64,000 nt of DNA from an uncultured Bacteroides sp. (GTDB lineage: Bacteria > Bacteroidota > Bacteroidia > Bacteroidales > Bacteroidaceae): NCBI RefSeq assembly GCF_905207245.1, contig NZ_CAJLKP010000019.1, positions 9,733 through 73,732 on the forward strand, given 5' to 3'. This document shows positions 1-7,322 of this stretch, piece by piece; position 1 is the stretch's first letter; each line of letters starts with the position of its first letter. The notes under the pieces were generated by a model that was not told where the DNA came from, did not search any database, and was given only the letters and a program-made list of their open reading frames with translations. Both the position numbers and the translations under genes were made by a program.

Positions 1-543
1 GCGGCTTGCTGTACCCATATTATACATGCTGATGGTTACAATGGCTTTCAGGCGTGGGTCGATTTTTGCCGCACTGATGGCGAAACTTCCACTGCCGCAG
101 ATACCGATTACGCCGATACGATTGCGGTCGACGAACGGGCGTGTGCCGAGGAAATCGACTGCTGCGCTGAAGTCTTCCGCATAAATCTCCGGAGAAACGG
201 TGTTGCGTGGTTCTCCTTCACTTTCTCCCCAAAAGGACAGGTCGATGGCGAGGGTTACGAAACCGCGTTCGGCCATCTTGGTGGCATAGAGATTTGCACT
301 TTGTTCTTTGACTGCCCCCATAGGGTGCCCGACGATGATTGCGGGATACTTTTCTCTTGCTTTCATTTCTTTCGGCAGGAAAAGGTTTCCGGTCACTTTC
401 ATTTTGTACTGGTTGGAGAAGGATGCTTTCTCCATGTTGACAAGAGTACTTTTATAAAAGTTGTCCGCATCTGTTTGTGCAAAGGATAGGCTTGTGCCGA
501 GTGTCACTAAAAATGACGCTGCTACTGATAGTATTCGTTTCAT
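1..543 (-). CDS. Alpha/beta hydrolase, exported, 3' part cut by window edge
   Basis: The leftward frame starts at 543 and runs off the window after 181 codons, so the C-terminus is missing. Residues 1-22 form a signal peptide ending FA/Q, pointing to the periplasm or surface. The body looks like a YcjY/dienelactone-hydrolase type alpha/beta hydrolase: a VGHPMG oxyanion-type loop near residue 71 and a nucleophile elbow GICGSG at 147-152. The elbow places Cys149 where serine is usual, as in dienelactone hydrolases. The substrate is unknown. The catalytic Asp and His would lie outside the window. The promoter region carries the same repeat as the alcohol dehydrogenase and the first araC gene (see 624-660), so shared regulation is likely. 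Confidence 0.85.
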   Translation of the reverse strand, partial: MKRILSVAASFLVTLGTSLSFAQTDADNFYKSTLVNMEKASFSNQYKMKVTGNLFLPKEMKAREKYPAIIVGHPMGAVKEQSANLYATKMAERGFVTLAIDLSFWGESEGEPRNTVSPEIYAEDFSAAVDFLGTRPFVDRNRIGVIGICGSGSFAISAAKIDPRLKAIVTISMYNMGTASR

Positions 544-591
544 ATACGCTTTGTTTTTGGTGATTAAATTGATTCTCTGTTTTCTACAATG

Positions 592-599
592 CAAATGTA
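592..599 (-). promoter_or_regulatory. Promoter -7 box of the hydrolase
   Basis: TACATTTG on the minus strand matches the Bacteroides sigma-ABfr -7 consensus TAnnTTTG. It lies about 50 bp upstream of the start codon at 543. No clear -33 TTTG is visible, which fits an activator-dependent promoter. Confidence 0.55.
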
Positions 600-623
600 C
601 GATGGAGTAAGCATACTGTTTGT

Positions 624-660
624 AGACAGATTACGGACATGATAACCCGAATTACAGATT
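624..660. promoter_or_regulatory. Tandem 21-bp-spaced operator-like repeat, copy A
   Basis: Two half-sites built around ATTAC start at 630 and 651, exactly 21 bp apart; the second reads AACCCGAATTACAGAT. The same two-part arrangement recurs at 5045-5079 and 5426-5461. Direct repeats two helical turns apart are typical of AraC-type activator sites (compare araI1-araI2). The near half-site lies 38 bp from the hydrolase -7 box, the same offset as at the dehydrogenase promoter. The rest of the gap 544-859 holds only this site, two promoter boxes and a hairpin. Confidence 0.55.
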
Positions 661-786
661 ATGAAGAAATGAGTGGGGAGTGCGTCAATTGATATAAGGC
701 ATCCGGCTTCATTGCATTGTGATGCGGTTTCGTGGTTGGGAATTGACGCGGATAAAAGAAGTGTAATGGCGGACGACGGATATATG

Positions 787-825
787 AAAAAAGCTCCGGC
801 ATGCAGTAGCATTGCCGGAGTTTTT
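787..825. terminator. Hairpin with flanking A and T runs
   Basis: CTCCGGCATGC pairs with GCATTGCCGGAG, with A's before and T's after, so it could stop transcription from either side. No gene ends just upstream on the plus strand. It probably insulates the toxin-like operon that starts at 860. Confidence 0.5.
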
Positions 826-826
826 G

Positions 827-834
827 TATCTTTG
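827..834 (+). promoter_or_regulatory. Promoter -7 box of the zeta-toxin operon
   Basis: TATCTTTG is a perfect TAnnTTTG match 26 bp before the start codon at 860, directly after the hairpin at 787-825. Confidence 0.5.
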
Positions 835-859
835 GGGCATTGAATAAAAAGAAAAGTTT

Positions 860-1066
860 ATGTCAGAGAAAGAAATGAATGCTTATCGTTTGACCGGGAT
901 GGAAGAACCTACAGATGCCATGCTTGCCCAGCTAATGAGTGAGGTGGCAAAAGACGCTAAACATAAAGCGATGGAGGCTACGGAAAAGTTTTTCAAGCAA
1001 TTGGATGAAACTGTAACCTTGCGTAAGCGGGAGTGGGCGAAGAAACGTAGTGAAAGGAAGAAATGA
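860..1066 (+). CDS. Small charged protein, partner of zeta-toxin-like kinase
   Basis: A 68-residue highly charged, probably all-helical protein with a Lys/Arg-rich C-terminus and no membrane segment or signal peptide. Its stop overlaps the start of the zeta-toxin-like gene as ATGA at 1063-1066, so the two are translationally coupled. The position suggests an antitoxin or accessory role, but I see no similarity to the epsilon antitoxin, and a binding role is inference from gene order only. Confidence 0.7.
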   Translation: MSEKEMNAYRLTGMEEPTDAMLAQLMSEVAKDAKHKAMEATEKFFKQLDETVTLRKREWAKKRSERKK

Positions 1067-1692
1067 TGGAAACTACTCTTCATAAGCCGGTGCTGATTGT
1101 TATAGCCGGACCGAACGGTTCGGGGAAGACTTCTGTGACCTCTAAAATTCTTCATCACGAGTGGATGGAAGATGCTGTTTATATTAATCCGGATATTGTA
1201 GCGCAAGATAAATTCGGCGACTGGAATTCACGGGAAGCTATCATACAGTCTGTGCAATACTGTGAAAAGCTGCGGGAGGAATGTCTTGTAGAACGCAGAA
1301 GTATTATATTTGAAACGGTTCTCTCTGTAGAAGATAAAATTGATTATGTGATGCGGGCGAAAGAGGCCGGTTTCTTCGTTCGTTTTTTCTTCGTCTGTAC
1401 GGCACATCCTACTATTAATGCTGCACGTATTGCACGCAGAGTGATGGAAGGGGGGCATGATGTTCCTATCACCAAGATTATTTCGCGTTACGATAAGTCC
1501 ATAGCCAATGGTTGCATTGTTTCCGAATTAGCGGACAGAACTTACGTTTATGATAATTCTGTTGATAATGCAGATGCCTGCTTACTATTCAGATTAAGAG
1601 ATGGAAAATTGGTGAAGAAATATGTAGAGGATATTCCCAGATGGGCTCAACCCATCTATAAAGGAGGTCTTGAAGAAAATCCGTTGGGATAG
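1063..1692 (+). CDS. Zeta-toxin family P-loop kinase
   Basis: 209 residues with a Walker A motif, AGPNGSGKTS, at about residues 15-24, followed by NPDIVAQ, IIFETVLS and a basic helix with RRVMEGGHD. This is the layout of zeta/PezT-like kinases, some of which phosphorylate UDP-N-acetylglucosamine. Whether this one is toxic is not shown: many chromosomal zeta-domain proteins lack a proven antitoxin. It overlaps the small gene at 860 by 4 bp; an alternative ATG lies at 1066. A strong hairpin follows at 1715. Confidence 0.85.
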   Translation: MMETTLHKPVLIVIAGPNGSGKTSVTSKILHHEWMEDAVYINPDIVAQDKFGDWNSREAIIQSVQYCEKLREECLVERRSIIFETVLSVEDKIDYVMRAKEAGFFVRFFFVCTAHPTINAARIARRVMEGGHDVPITKIISRYDKSIANGCIVSELADRTYVYDNSVDNADACLLFRLRDGKLVKKYVEDIPRWAQPIYKGGLEENPLG

Positions 1693-1714
1693 AGGCCGAC
1701 GGCCTTGTAAAATC

Positions 1715-1763
1715 AAAAGAGAGGCGTCCGGCGGTTGGTGGTAGCGGCGCACGCCTCTCTTTT
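1715..1763. terminator. Bidirectional terminator between convergent genes
   Basis: Perfect 13-bp arms at 1715-1727 and 1751-1763 around a 23-nt loop, with A's on the left and T's on the right. It sits between the rightward kinase gene (end 1692) and the leftward nuclease gene (end 1787) and can serve both. Confidence 0.8.
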
Positions 1764-1786
1764 TGATAACAATTTGTTTTCTCTCT

Positions 1787-2701
1787 TTATAGATTGGCAA
1801 TCTCTTCGGCAGTTAAACCGGTAATATCGGCAATCGTCGCGTAATCCAATCCTCTATCTTTCATCTTCCGGGCATTGGAGAGGCGCTCTTGCTCAACGCC
1901 TTCTTTTATGCCTTCTTCTCTACCTTCTTCTCTACCTTCTTCTCTTCCTTCGAGCCTTCCTTCCAATTTGGCCGAGTCTATTACATCATTTTGAATCATT
2001 ACTGAATCCAGATGCCTGTCATACGCCAGACGTTCTTGTGGCGTCATGGAGTAATATTTCAATTTCTCACGCGCCTCTTCCAGACCGGGAGCCGTAGTGT
2101 CCGGACGTATTATTCCGCTCTTCAGATAGCTCATCCATTCCTCCAAAGGTGTAACGGCCACCTGGTTGAACTCATTAACACGGATAAGGACGTATTCCGG
2201 AAAAATATCAGCGGGCATGCGCGTTACGATGGCATTCTTTTCCTTGACGTTGACTTGCAGTTTATCCCCTGTATGTACGCCAATAAAATTATTTTGTCCG
2301 TAATACAGATAGTCGCTGCCGATGCCGATGTCGAAATACAGGATGCTGATGGAGTATATCTTCTTCACATGATAATACGCCTCTCCCAGCGAAATGTGCT
2401 CGGTGATGGCTTTCGCCACTCCGTAAAGGATGCGTTCCAGATAATAGAGTTCGCGTGTGTTTTGTATTTCGATGATGATGATTTCATCCTTACTGTTGCG
2501 TGCCTTAATATCTACACGATTAAATTTATCATCGGCGGTCTGCTGGTTACTTTCACTTTCGAGTATCTCAAGGATAGTGACTTTTTCCTTCAGGAATACA
2601 GTCAGGAAGCCTTCAAGCACGCCAAAGTTTGCTTTTTGACGCAAAAGGCGCTTGATGGCCCAATCAAATCGTATGTATCTGTCTTCCAATTTACTTTCCA
2701 T
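1787..2701 (-). CDS. Rpn family recombination-promoting nuclease / PD-(D/E)XK transposase-like
   Basis: 304 residues from the ATG at 2701, chosen because AGGAGG lies six bases upstream; the frame stays open further up, to 2758. The N-terminal half is a PD-(D/E)XK nuclease-like domain with Asp64 and the EIQ motif at 78-80, as in Rpn/PDDEXK-transposase proteins. Residues 246-271 are a charged repeat of the form EGREEG, seen as a 12-bp DNA repeat near 1905-1955 and typical of the Rpn C-terminus. Rpn proteins are linked to RecA-independent DNA exchange and phage defence. The repeat copy number could vary by slippage. Confidence 0.85.
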   Translation of the reverse strand: MESKLEDRYIRFDWAIKRLLRQKANFGVLEGFLTVFLKEKVTILEILESESNQQTADDKFNRVDIKARNSKDEIIIIEIQNTRELYYLERILYGVAKAITEHISLGEAYYHVKKIYSISILYFDIGIGSDYLYYGQNNFIGVHTGDKLQVNVKEKNAIVTRMPADIFPEYVLIRVNEFNQVAVTPLEEWMSYLKSGIIRPDTTAPGLEEAREKLKYYSMTPQERLAYDRHLDSVMIQNDVIDSAKLEGRLEGREEGREEGREEGIKEGVEQERLSNARKMKDRGLDYATIADITGLTAEEIANL

Positions 2702-2810
2702 AATCATCCTCCTTTTTTTAGAACAAAGCAAAGGTATTGCTTTTACTTTGAAAAGCAATGCGACCGGAAGACATTTTCTTTTCCGTCATCGTTTTTTTAC
2801 ATCATTTCCA

Positions 2811-2900
2811 TCATTGAAATGCTCCGCAGACTGCCGCACCCACCGTCGTACCCAGATTGGCGGATAACAGGAATAAGCCGTCAGCGAAATCCGGATTAAA
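2811..2900 (-). pseudogene. Possible remnant of a transporter C-terminus
   Basis: On the minus strand a short frame reads DFADGLFLLSANLGTTVG and continues AAVCGAFQ before a stop. It resembles the conserved late membrane segment of sugar-efflux MFS permeases. No complete gene surrounds it. The gap 2702-3053 otherwise shows only a terminator near its right end. I treat it as a decayed fragment and am unsure. Confidence 0.3.
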
Positions 2901-2969
2901 CCTCAAACCGAAGAAGTATGTTTGCCATAAGCTTTGATATGACCTATTACACCTTTATTCTGAAAATAA

Positions 2970-3017
2970 AAGCGCAAACAGACTATGGAAACACATCGTT
3001 TCAGTCTGTTTACGCTT
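2970..3017 (-). terminator. Terminator of the flavodoxin-like gene
   Basis: 15-bp arms at 2970-2984 and 3003-3017 with one mismatch. On the minus strand the stem is followed by a T-rich stretch. It lies about 40 bp past the stop codon at 3054. Confidence 0.75.
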
Positions 3018-3053
3018 CTCTGTGAGAACTCAATGGTTCTATTATGATTTCAA

Positions 3054-3668
3054 TTAACGGATAAAGTTTGTCCGTACCAAAGGTTCTGCTTCAGGGTGTT
3101 GCTGCCCGTCAGCCGTATTTTTCAATAACCAGGCCATATTTCTGCCTAACATTCGCATAGTCTGTAATCCTTCCGCATCTTGCAGGACATCGCCCGGCAT
3201 CATTCCATGAATAATATTCCAATATTGGGAAGAAACAACAGGCATATGGTTTATTGTGAAATACTTATTCAATCTGTCAAGAGTAGCACTGGCTCCACCT
3301 CTCCGGCAAACAGCTATTGCTGTAGCCGGTTTGTACTCCATCAACTCCGAGCTTGAATAGAAAAGACGGTCTAACAGGGCGCACAGCGAACCATTGGGAC
3401 CGGCGTAATAGGTCGGTGAGCCTACTACCAGTCCGTCAATACCTTCTTCCAGTTTCTGGCGGATGTTGTTGTACAATTCGTCTTTAAAGATACACCGTCC
3501 CAATTCAGTGCAGCGATTGCAGGCTATGCAACCTTGTACGGCTTTTGTTCCGATAGAAATGATTTCTGTTTCTACTCCGTTTTCATTCAGCGCCTTTGCT
3601 ACCTCCGATAAAGCCAAATGTGTATTTCCGTTTTTCCGGGGACTTCCATTTATCAGTAATACTTTCAT
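3054..3668 (-). CDS. Flavodoxin-family NAD(P)H-dependent FMN reductase
   Basis: 204 residues. The N-terminus has the FMN phosphate loop GSPRKNGNT at 8-16, and SPTYYAG at 84-90 is the second flavin-contact loop. Four cysteines at 47, 50, 53 and 59 resemble the compact cluster motif of iron-sulfur flavoproteins, so an iron-sulfur centre is possible. No signal peptide, so cytosolic. It lies 98 bp downstream of the alcohol dehydrogenase gene on the same strand and is probably co-transcribed with it, suggesting a shared reductive detoxification job. The electron donor and acceptor cannot be read from sequence. Confidence 0.85.
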   Translation of the reverse strand: MKVLLINGSPRKNGNTHLALSEVAKALNENGVETEIISIGTKAVQGCIACNRCTELGRCIFKDELYNNIRQKLEEGIDGLVVGSPTYYAGPNGSLCALLDRLFYSSSELMEYKPATAIAVCRRGGASATLDRLNKYFTINHMPVVSSQYWNIIHGMMPGDVLQDAEGLQTMRMLGRNMAWLLKNTADGQQHPEAEPLVRTNFIR

Positions 3669-3766
3669 CTTTTTTCTTCTTGATATTAATTATATTCGTC
3701 AGACTTTGAAGCGTATATTTATATTAAAAACACTGGCATGACTTATAAGGTTCGCCCATCCATCCA

Positions 3767-4948
3767 TCAACGATAGGATTTGTCGAAAATTCCCGCGCAA
3801 TCTTCATCTGTCATTTCGCAAGGATTGGCAAGGAATAATCCTCCCTGCATGGAGCGGGCGCCTCGGGCAAGCGTCATGGATTCTTCTTTCCGGAACCCGT
3901 AATCGCTCATCTTCAAATCGGCCACACCGCAATCCTCCTGCAATTTGACAAGTGCCGTGATGAAATCTTCCGGCTTGTCGGCATTTTCAATGCCCATTGC
4001 TTTTGCCATTTTGATGAACTGCTCGTCGCAGGCATGACGCTCGATGAAGAACTCATAGAAAGCCTTGGAAATCATAATCAGCCCTGCACCGTGAGGAAGA
4101 TTGTGATGATAGGCGCTCATGGAGTGTTCCATGGAATGTTCGGCCGTGGTGCTTGTCAGTTGCATGGTGATGCCTGCCATTGTGCTGCCATAAGCGACGC
4201 GTTCTCTTGCTTCCATATCATTTCCGTCTCTGACTGCACGTGGCAGGTATTTCGTGATATTCTCGATGGCGGACAATGCAATCGCTTCGCTCAGAATATT
4301 TACACCGTTGCTTATCATTACCTCTGTGTTGTGGAACAAAGCATCAAATCCCTGGTATGCCGTGTATTTGGCGGGAACGGTTCGCATCAGTTCCGGGTCT
4401 ACGATGGCAAGAACGGGAGTCAGTTCCGGTGCGCCGAAACCGATTTTCTCATTCGTGTCGGGATTGGAGATAACGCCCCAGCAATTGATTTCGGAGCCTG
4501 TTCCTGAAGTTGTGGCAATGGTAACTATGGGCAATCCCGGATTTTTCAGTGGCATTGCTTTGCCGGTGCCGCCAAAAACATAATCCCATAAGTCGCCCGG
4601 ATTCGTTGCCATTGCCGCTATTGCGACTGATGCATCGAGTACGGCACCTCCTCCGAGAGCCAGAATAAAATCGCAGGTATTTTCTTTGGCAAAAGCGGCT
4701 CCTTCCATGACGACGCTTTTGTACGGGTTTTCCATAATCTTGTCGAAGATGGCATACTCTATGCCGGCCTTTTCCAATTGTTCAATCGTGCGGTCGAGCG
4801 AACCGTTGACCTTGGTCGACTTACCATTTGAAATCAAAAGTAGGGCTTTCTTGCCGGGCATTGTCTGCTTGTGCAGATTGTTCAGTTCGCCTGCGCCGAA
4901 TAGGATGCGGGTAGGGTTGTAAAAAGAAAAATTCATTCTTGTATTCAT
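3767..4948 (-). CDS. Iron-containing alcohol dehydrogenase (butanol dehydrogenase-like)
   Basis: 393 residues, normal for group III metal-dependent alcohol dehydrogenases. The nucleotide-binding loop GGGAVLD is at 99-105, the family signature TTSGTGSE at 147-153, and likely metal ligands are Asp202, His206, His271/His275 and His286 (HNLPHGAGL). It reduces aldehydes or ketones with NAD(P)H in the cytosol; the substrate is unknown. A second ATG lies at codon 5. The promoter carries copy B of the tandem repeat, and the flavodoxin-like gene follows. Confidence 0.9.
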   Translation of the reverse strand: MNTRMNFSFYNPTRILFGAGELNNLHKQTMPGKKALLLISNGKSTKVNGSLDRTIEQLEKAGIEYAIFDKIMENPYKSVVMEGAAFAKENTCDFILALGGGAVLDASVAIAAMATNPGDLWDYVFGGTGKAMPLKNPGLPIVTIATTSGTGSEINCWGVISNPDTNEKIGFGAPELTPVLAIVDPELMRTVPAKYTAYQGFDALFHNTEVMISNGVNILSEAIALSAIENITKYLPRAVRDGNDMEARERVAYGSTMAGITMQLTSTTAEHSMEHSMSAYHHNLPHGAGLIMISKAFYEFFIERHACDEQFIKMAKAMGIENADKPEDFITALVKLQEDCGVADLKMSDYGFRKEESMTLARGARSMQGGLFLANPCEMTDEDCAGIFDKSYR

Positions 4949-5013
4949 ACGTCTTTCAGTTATTTAATTTGTAATCGTTTTAATGGTTCTCCATAGGGAA
5001 CTATCGGATGCTG

Positions 5014-5021
5014 CAAAATTA
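5014..5021 (-). promoter_or_regulatory. Promoter -7 box of the alcohol dehydrogenase
   Basis: TAATTTTG on the minus strand, a perfect TAnnTTTG match, about 65 bp upstream of the start at 4948. No clear -33 box. Confidence 0.55.
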
Positions 5022-5044
5022 GCTGTCTTCATGTTATTGCAGGA

Positions 5045-5079
5045 TACCCGGATTACAGATTGAATAACCCTTTTTACAG
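5045..5079. promoter_or_regulatory. Tandem 21-bp-spaced operator-like repeat, copy B
   Basis: Half-sites TACCCGGATTACAGATT and AACCCTTTTTACAGTTT have cores at 5052 and 5073, 21 bp apart. The near core starts 38 bp from the start of the -7 box at 5014, exactly as in copy A (630 versus 592). Confidence 0.6.
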
Positions 5080-5126
5080 TTTCTGCGTATTCTCGCTCAG
5101 AAATGAGCAAAAGCGATTCAGTTGTG

Positions 5127-5229
5127 CTATCTGTCATCCTGAGCTTGTCGAAGGATCTACTCTCTTAGCATAAGGCTGCGCTATACAGCAGAGGAAGAGA
5201 TTCTTCGACAAGCTCAGAATGACAGATAG
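5127..5229. repeat. Long imperfect inverted repeat (REP-like)
   Basis: 32-bp arms at 5127-5158 and 5198-5229 with two mismatches and a 39-nt centre. The arm contains TGAGCTTGTCGAAG, a sequence type seen dispersed in many bacterial genomes. It lies between operator copies B and C. Confidence 0.8.
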
Positions 5230-5275
5230 TCCGCAAATCATTTCATTCAAATCTGGTATAGAAATGAAGGAAATT

Positions 5276-5393
5276 CAGTTGACAAGGGAACGAGTTGACA
5301 AGGGGACAAGGGGCTGCACAATGCTTCTATACCGCATGGAACCTTGTTCCCTTGTCAACTTGTCCCCTTGTCAACTTGTTACCTCGTCAACTG
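5276..5393. repeat. Inverted array of GTTGACAAGG-type short repeats
   Basis: Short units of the form GTTGACAAGGGGACAAG occur in tandem at 5276-5312 and, inverted, at 5342-5393, making a large potential hairpin. There is no coding content. It is not CRISPR: units are shorter than 20 bp and there are no unique spacers. The whole gap 4949-5520 holds two promoters, two operators and these two repeats. Confidence 0.75.
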
Positions 5394-5425
5394 ATTCATA
5401 ACCGCTCAGTAATGAATGAAAGTTA

Positions 5426-5461
5426 TACCCCAATTACAGATAGTATAACCCTTATTACAGA
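5426..5461. promoter_or_regulatory. Tandem 21-bp-spaced operator-like repeat, copy C
   Basis: Half-sites TACCCCAATTACAGAT and AACCCTTATTACAGAC have ATTAC cores at 5433 and 5454, 21 bp apart, about 28 bp before the -7 box of the first araC gene. Relative to its promoter the motif points the opposite way from copies A and B, which suggests a different effect such as autoregulation. Confidence 0.6.
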
Positions 5462-5489
5462 CACCTTATTATTCTGAAAAAATAATTCA

Positions 5490-5497
5490 TATCTTTG
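5490..5497 (+). promoter_or_regulatory. Promoter -7 box of the tandem araC genes
   Basis: TATCTTTG, a perfect TAnnTTTG match, 24 bp before the start codon at 5521. Confidence 0.6.
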
Positions 5498-5520
5498 CTG
5501 CTGTTCAAATACTTAGGATT

Positions 5521-6423
5521 ATGGAAAAGGTTATAAATCTGGATAATGTGGACCAGTACAATCATTTGTACGGACTTGAAACATTGCACCCTTTGGTAAG
5601 TGTTGTCGACCTTACGAAAGCGACGAAAGCGGTCAATCAAATACAAATGCATTATGGTGTTTACGCACTTTTTTTGAAGCTGGCAAAGACTTGTGATATT
5701 AAGTACGGCCGTCAGTCTTATGACTATCAGGAAGGTACTATTGTCTGTTTTGCACCCGGACAGACGATTAGTGTGAGTACGGTTGGTGACCAAATCAGCC
5801 AGCCCGTTTACGGTCTCGTCTTTCATCCCGATTTGATTCACGGGACTGCACTTGGGAAAACGATAAAGAACTATACCTTCTTCTCTTATGCAGTGCATGA
5901 GGCTTTGCACCTGTCCGACCAGGAGAAAGAAACCGTGATGGACTGCCTGAAGAAAATCAGCATCGAATTGGAGCATCCTATAGACAAGCACAGCAAGTCA
6001 TTGATTGCAATGAACATAGAACTCTTGCTCAACTATTGCATGCGTTTCTATGAGCGCCAGTTCATCACCCGCAGCAATGCAAACAAAGATGCCTTGACGA
6101 AGTTCGAACAACTGTTGGATGAATATTTCCAGAGTGGTCTTCCGATGCAGGAGGGGTTGCCGTCAGTGAAATATTTCGCAGACAGGATTTATCTTTCTCC
6201 CAATTACTTTGGTGATATGATTAAGAAGGAAACCGGGAAAACGCCCCAGGAACATATACAGACAAAGGTAATCGAACTGGCTAAAGAGCACATCCTCGGA
6301 GCGGAAGAAACCATCAGCGAGATTGCTTACAGGCTGGGATTTCAGTATCCGCAGCACCTGAACCGCCTGTTTAAGAAGCGCGTAGGCTGCACCCCGAACG
6401 AATACCGACTGCAAAATTCATAG
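5521..6423 (+). CDS. AraC family transcriptional regulator, tandem copy 1
   Basis: 300 residues. The C-terminal ~100 residues are the AraC double helix-turn-helix: first helix pair around DRIYLSPNYFGDMIK, second around SEIAYRLGFQYPQHLNRLFK, ending GCTPNEYRLQ. The N-terminal part is the AraC sensor half common in Bacteroides, beginning LHPLVSVVDLTKA. The next gene is a paralog with the same layout starting 2 nt after the stop. This protein is the best candidate to bind the 21-bp-spaced repeats at its own promoter, the dehydrogenase and the hydrolase. The inducer is unknown. Confidence 0.9.
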   Translation: MEKVINLDNVDQYNHLYGLETLHPLVSVVDLTKATKAVNQIQMHYGVYALFLKLAKTCDIKYGRQSYDYQEGTIVCFAPGQTISVSTVGDQISQPVYGLVFHPDLIHGTALGKTIKNYTFFSYAVHEALHLSDQEKETVMDCLKKISIELEHPIDKHSKSLIAMNIELLLNYCMRFYERQFITRSNANKDALTKFEQLLDEYFQSGLPMQEGLPSVKYFADRIYLSPNYFGDMIKKETGKTPQEHIQTKVIELAKEHILGAEETISEIAYRLGFQYPQHLNRLFKKRVGCTPNEYRLQNS

Positions 6424-6425
6424 CT

Positions 6426-7322
6426 TTGAAAAAGGATATATTGAACATAGAGACCGTACATCAGTGTAATTGTTGCCTGGGCAACAAGACACTGCATCCG
6501 CTGGTGAGTGCTATTGACTTATCCAAAGCCAACGTGATGCAACGTACCATCAAGTTCGACTTTTACACCCTGTTATTGCTGGAAAGTGAATGTTGCGACT
6601 ATATCTATGGACGTAAATACTACGACTATTCCAATGCCACCATGTTGTTTCTGGCTCCGGGAGCATCTATCGATATGAATGACGGGAAGGTTCTTCCCCA
6701 AAAAGGTTGGCTGCTGGCATTCCATCCGGACTTTCTGTGTAATACCTCTCTGGAGCTGCACGTCAGGCATTGTCCGTTCTTCTCTTACAGTCCCAATGAA
6801 GCGTTGCATCTGTCGTTGCGTGAGAAAACGAAAGCTGTGGAGTGTTTCTGCAATATAGAGCAGGAACTAAAGCATGCGATAGACTGCCATAGCAAGGTGT
6901 TGATTTCAAGATATATAGAATTGTTGCTGGATTATTGCTCCCGCTTCTACGAACGCCAGTTCATTACGCGGAATGAGGCGAATAAGACAATATTGTGCAA
7001 AATGGATACGCTGCTGGATGAATATATCCGCTCCGGGCAGTTGAAGACCAAGATATTGCCGACAGTGAAGTATTGTGCAAATCTACTTCACTTGTCGCCA
7101 TGCTATTTCATGGACCTGTTGAAGTTTGAAACGGGGAAGAACCTGGATGAATATTTCCAGTTGAAAAGGATAGAGATAGCCAAGAGAATGTTGTCCGCTA
7201 ATGGGAATACCGTTAGTTCGGTTGCCGAAATATTGGGCTTTTCAAGCGTGCAATATTTCAGCAACCTGTTCCGGAAACTGGTAGGGGTAGCCCCTAATGA
7301 ATACAGGCTTTCACAGAACTAA
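6426..7322 (+). CDS. AraC family transcriptional regulator, tandem copy 2
   Basis: 298 residues from a TTG start at 6426, two bases after the previous stop. This start is chosen because the paralog's N-terminus (TLHPLVSA, then IDLSKA) aligns from there and no ATG fits. It shares the N-terminal sensor half and C-terminal HTH with copy 1 (SVAEILGFSSVQYFSNLFRK, end APNEYRLS), so it arose by tandem duplication. The rare start and tight spacing imply translation coupled to copy 1. Its stop overlaps the 3' end of the convergent vWA gene. The two may heterodimerise or divide ligands; neither can be shown here. Confidence 0.85.
   Translation: MKKDILNIETVHQCNCCLGNKTLHPLVSAIDLSKANVMQRTIKFDFYTLLLLESECCDYIYGRKYYDYSNATMLFLAPGASIDMNDGKVLPQKGWLLAFHPDFLCNTSLELHVRHCPFFSYSPNEALHLSLREKTKAVECFCNIEQELKHAIDCHSKVLISRYIELLLDYCSRFYERQFITRNEANKTILCKMDTLLDEYIRSGQLKTKILPTVKYCANLLHLSPCYFMDLLKFETGKNLDEYFQLKRIEIAKRMLSANGNTVSSVAEILGFSSVQYFSNLFRKLVGVAPNEYRLSQN

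Noticed and set aside
564..859. Small gene in the first intergenic gap
   Set aside because: The open frames are short, start poorly and contain the hairpin; only the regulatory sites are supportable.
2012..2899. 295-codon plus-strand open frame
   Set aside because: It lies antisense over the Rpn gene, which has a clear domain and ribosome binding site; composition is that of a shadow frame.
5276..5393. Possible CRISPR array
   Set aside because: Units are under 20 bp, partly inverted and without unique spacers; no cas gene nearby.
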